A DNA stretch of 7,215 bases from an uncultured Chloroflexota bacterium (lineage in GTDB: Bacteria > Chloroflexota > Chloroflexia > Thermomicrobiales > UBA6265): positions 1 through 7,215 of the forward strand of contig CALGSZ010000092.1 in NCBI GenBank assembly GCA_937901745.1. Reading direction: 5' to 3'. Shown here piece after piece: positions 5,946 through 7,215 of the stretch. The position numbers and the translations under genes were made by a program. Positions within the stretch are counted from its first letter, which is position 1. Each line of letters starts with the position of its first letter. The notes beneath the pieces were generated by a model. The model saw only the letters and a program-made list of their open reading frames with translations, did no database searches and was not told the DNA's origin.

Positions 5946-7123
5946 TGAGAAAGGTCGGAATGCGCGATAGACACGACAAGGGAGCAGTCCTGATCACCAT
6001 TGCGATCTGCCTCTTCCTCCTGATGGGGATTGCGGCACTCGCGATCGACGGCGGGGTTGCCTACAACGAACGCCGGTCGACTCAAGGAGCGGCCGACCAC
6101 GCCGCACTCGCCGCAGCCTGGGCCGCCTGCAACGCAAAAGGTGAGGCGGCGGCCGTGGAAGCCGGCCGTCAGGCCGCGGCCAATAACGGCTACGACGACT
6201 CCGATCCGGAGATCGAAGTCACAGTTCGCAGACTCGGTGGATCCCAAGCGAAATACGAAGCAGTGATCCGCTCAACGAACCAAACCGAGTTTGGCGCCTC
6301 CATTGGGGCGGAGTCGGTGTCTGTTGAATCGAGAGCCGTTGCGGACTGCCGTAAGAAAGCGTGGGGCGGCGGATACGCACTATTTGCGGATGGCCCTCCC
6401 TCTTGCACAACCATGGAGCTGGACTTCAACGGTAAGAAGATCCAGGTTCACGGCCTTGTACACAGCAACGGAGACCTGAACATCAACGGCAACACGGCCG
6501 ACAAATCGATATTCCACGACCTTGTAACCTACGTAGGGACCTCAAAAATCAAAGGCGCCGACTTTCCGGGCCCCGATCCCGAGAAGAAAGACCCTCAGCC
6601 TGAACCTCATCAGATTGACTTCACGCAATTCGAGCCGGCTCAGAATAGCGGGCAACCAGATTACTACTTGTTCGATGTTATGAAAGATAAGGATCTAGAT
6701 CCTTATCGCGACGGTGCAGGCCGCATAAATCACTCAGGCGTCTTCTTTGCGCGAACCCAGATCCAGAACATCTACGTCGAAATGGCGCCTGGACACCGGG
6801 CGACTTTTGTGTCACCAGGGCCAATCGCCATTCAGCCGGGTTCGGAGGTCTTGGCTTACCATTCCAGCGGCGTGGCCGTCTACTCCAACTATCGCGACCC
6901 TGCGTCGTGCGCGAACCAGGCAATTCACTGGAGAGGCGCTGCGCGCTTCGAAGGCCTGGTCTATGCACCTCGCGGCCTCATAACCTTTTCCATGAGCTCA
7001 GGAGCCACGAGCGACGGAGCCATCGTTGGGTTCGGGATAGAGCTGTCCGGCTCGGACTATGTCATCCAGTGGAAGGATGTAACAGGCGGTAACCCGGAGT
7101 TCGAACTCGAGTTCGAGGAGTAG
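5945..7123 (+). CDS. TadG-like N-terminus fused to a probable beta-helix exported domain
   Basis: 392 residues. Leader 1-12, G13-AVLITIA (Thr, not Glu, at +5), helix at about 15-35, then ALAIDGGVAYNERRSTQGAADHAALAAAW (31-59), the TadG N-terminal signature. Residues 60-135 are a small mixed region. From about 144 the protein reads as short repeated strands: LDFNGKKIQVHGLVHSNGDLNINGN (159-183) and, near the end, FEGLVYAPRGLITF...SGATSDGAIVGFGIELSGSDYVIQW. Such Gly/Asn-turn strands resemble the right-handed beta-helix domains found at the C-terminus of some PilX/TadG-type pilus proteins (DUF7305-like). That link is from pattern, not a search. Five cysteines: one in the helix, four outside. The tail is acidic (EFELEFEE). 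ATG 5945 shares a base with the upstream stop and has GGAGAG 11 bases before; ATG 5960 with AAAGG is an alternative. Local GC dips to about 40% at 6661-6720, around the 22-base palindrome. Confidence 0.83.
   Translation: MRKVGMRDRHDKGAVLITIAICLFLLMGIAALAIDGGVAYNERRSTQGAADHAALAAAWAACNAKGEAAAVEAGRQAAANNGYDDSDPEIEVTVRRLGGSQAKYEAVIRSTNQTEFGASIGAESVSVESRAVADCRKKAWGGGYALFADGPPSCTTMELDFNGKKIQVHGLVHSNGDLNINGNTADKSIFHDLVTYVGTSKIKGADFPGPDPEKKDPQPEPHQIDFTQFEPAQNSGQPDYYLFDVMKDKDLDPYRDGAGRINHSGVFFARTQIQNIYVEMAPGHRATFVSPGPIAIQPGSEVLAYHSSGVAVYSNYRDPASCANQAIHWRGAARFEGLVYAPRGLITFSMSSGATSDGAIVGFGIELSGSDYVIQWKDVTGGNPEFELEFEE
6686..6707. repeat. 22-base perfect palindrome inside coding sequence
   Basis: Each half is GATAAGGATC, separated by TA, followed by its exact reverse complement. 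All 11 pairs match; flanking bases 6685 and 6708 do not. It covers codons 248-254 (Asp-Lys-Asp-Leu-Asp-Pro-Tyr) of the last TadG-like gene. Six of these seven codons end in A or T (GAT, GAT, CTA, GAT, CCT, TAT), against the general GC-ending preference of the window. It contains two GATC sites. It could be a protein-binding site or an RNA hairpin; no function is shown. Confidence 0.6.
7101..7116. repeat. 16-base palindrome at the 3' end of the last TadG-like gene
   Basis: TCGAACTC followed by GAGTTCGA is self-complementary, 4 bases before the TAG stop codon (7121-7123). It arises from codons for Phe-Glu-Leu-Glu-Phe-Glu, which also make GAGTTCGA occur twice nearby. It could fold as a transcript-end hairpin, but no T-tract follows. 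A chance product of the acidic tail codons is equally likely. Confidence 0.3.
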
Positions 7124-7140
7124 GCCTGCCGGACGACCAG

Positions 7141-7146
7141 TAGCCT
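7141..7146 (+). promoter_or_regulatory. Candidate -10 box (TAGCCT) of a leaderless promoter
   Basis: TAGCCT fits the actinobacterial -10 consensus TANNNT. Its last T is followed by six bases and then ATG at 7153, which places the transcription start on the A of the start codon, as in leaderless actinobacterial genes. No Shine-Dalgarno is visible before this ATG, which agrees. No clear -35 box is seen. Confidence 0.5.
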
Positions 7147-7152
7147 TACGGC

Positions 7153-7215
7153 ATGACACTGCCACCTCGCGTCATGCCCGCCATCCTCACCCCGTTCGAC
7201 GAGCGCGGGGAGCTA
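7153..7215 (+). CDS. Dihydrodipicolinate synthase/N-acetylneuraminate lyase family protein, N-terminal fragment
   Basis: Only the first 21 residues lie in the window: MTLPPRVMPAILTPFDERGEL. The segment PAILTPFDERGEL matches the N-terminal strand and loop of the DapA/NanA class I aldolase family (usual pattern: a small residue, then TPF, Asp, and a Gly-containing turn). Members are TIM barrels that form a Schiff base with pyruvate through a lysine much later in the chain, which is outside the window. The substrate cannot be told: true DapA, a sugar-acid lyase or another branch are all possible. The gene starts 29 bases after the TadG-like stop, appears to have its own promoter, and is functionally unrelated to the pilus genes. 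The 3' end is cut by the window. Confidence 0.72.
   Translation, partial: MTLPPRVMPAILTPFDERGEL

Noticed and set aside
1..7215. CRISPR array, insertion sequence, integrase or rRNA
   Set aside because: No regularly spaced repeats, transposase-like product, terminal inverted repeats or rRNA-like sequence were seen on either strand.

Overview
The window is high-GC DNA (mostly above 60% GC by eye) with tightly packed genes, all on the + strand, and frequent GTG/TTG starts. With the type of TadE/TadG proteins present, this suggests an actinobacterium (Actinomycetota), possibly a member of Acidimicrobiia. That assignment rests on sequence style, not on a marker gene.

Nearly all of the window encodes minor-pilin-like proteins of the Tad (tight adherence / Flp type IVc pilus) system. 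Eight complete genes fall into three modules. Module 1 (26-2830) is TadE-like, TadG-like, TadE-like. Module 2 (2967-4768) is TadE-like, TadG-like. Module 3 (about 5027-7123) is TadE-like, TadE-like, TadG-like. Within each module the genes overlap by 1-8 bases, so translation is probably coupled. Modules are separated by a 136-base gap and a 258-base gap, both holding possible regulatory structure. No major pilin (flp), prepilin peptidase, secretion ATPase (tadA) or platform gene (tadB/C) lies inside the window. If present, they are upstream or elsewhere. The first 25 bases are a fragment whose gene content cannot be decided.

The five TadE-like proteins share a short basic leader, a type IV prepilin-like Gly-x4-Glu site, one membrane helix and a small exported domain. 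The three TadG-like proteins share the TadG N-terminal helix region without the Glu, followed by large and mutually dissimilar exported domains: an Asn/Cys-rich beta-type domain, an unrecognised 12-cysteine domain, and a probable beta-helix domain. The likely joint role is to form or anchor pilus-associated complexes at the cell envelope, each module supplying a different surface-exposed TadG.

At the right edge (7153 onward) a new gene begins. Its first 21 residues look like the N-terminus of a dihydrodipicolinate synthase/N-acetylneuraminate lyase family protein, and it appears to have its own leaderless-type promoter.

Non-coding or embedded signals of note are a 22-base perfect palindrome inside the last TadG-like gene (6686-6707), a DosR/DevR-like GGGAC-N4-GTCCC palindrome (4782-4797), and mutually exclusive hairpins in the first inter-module gap.
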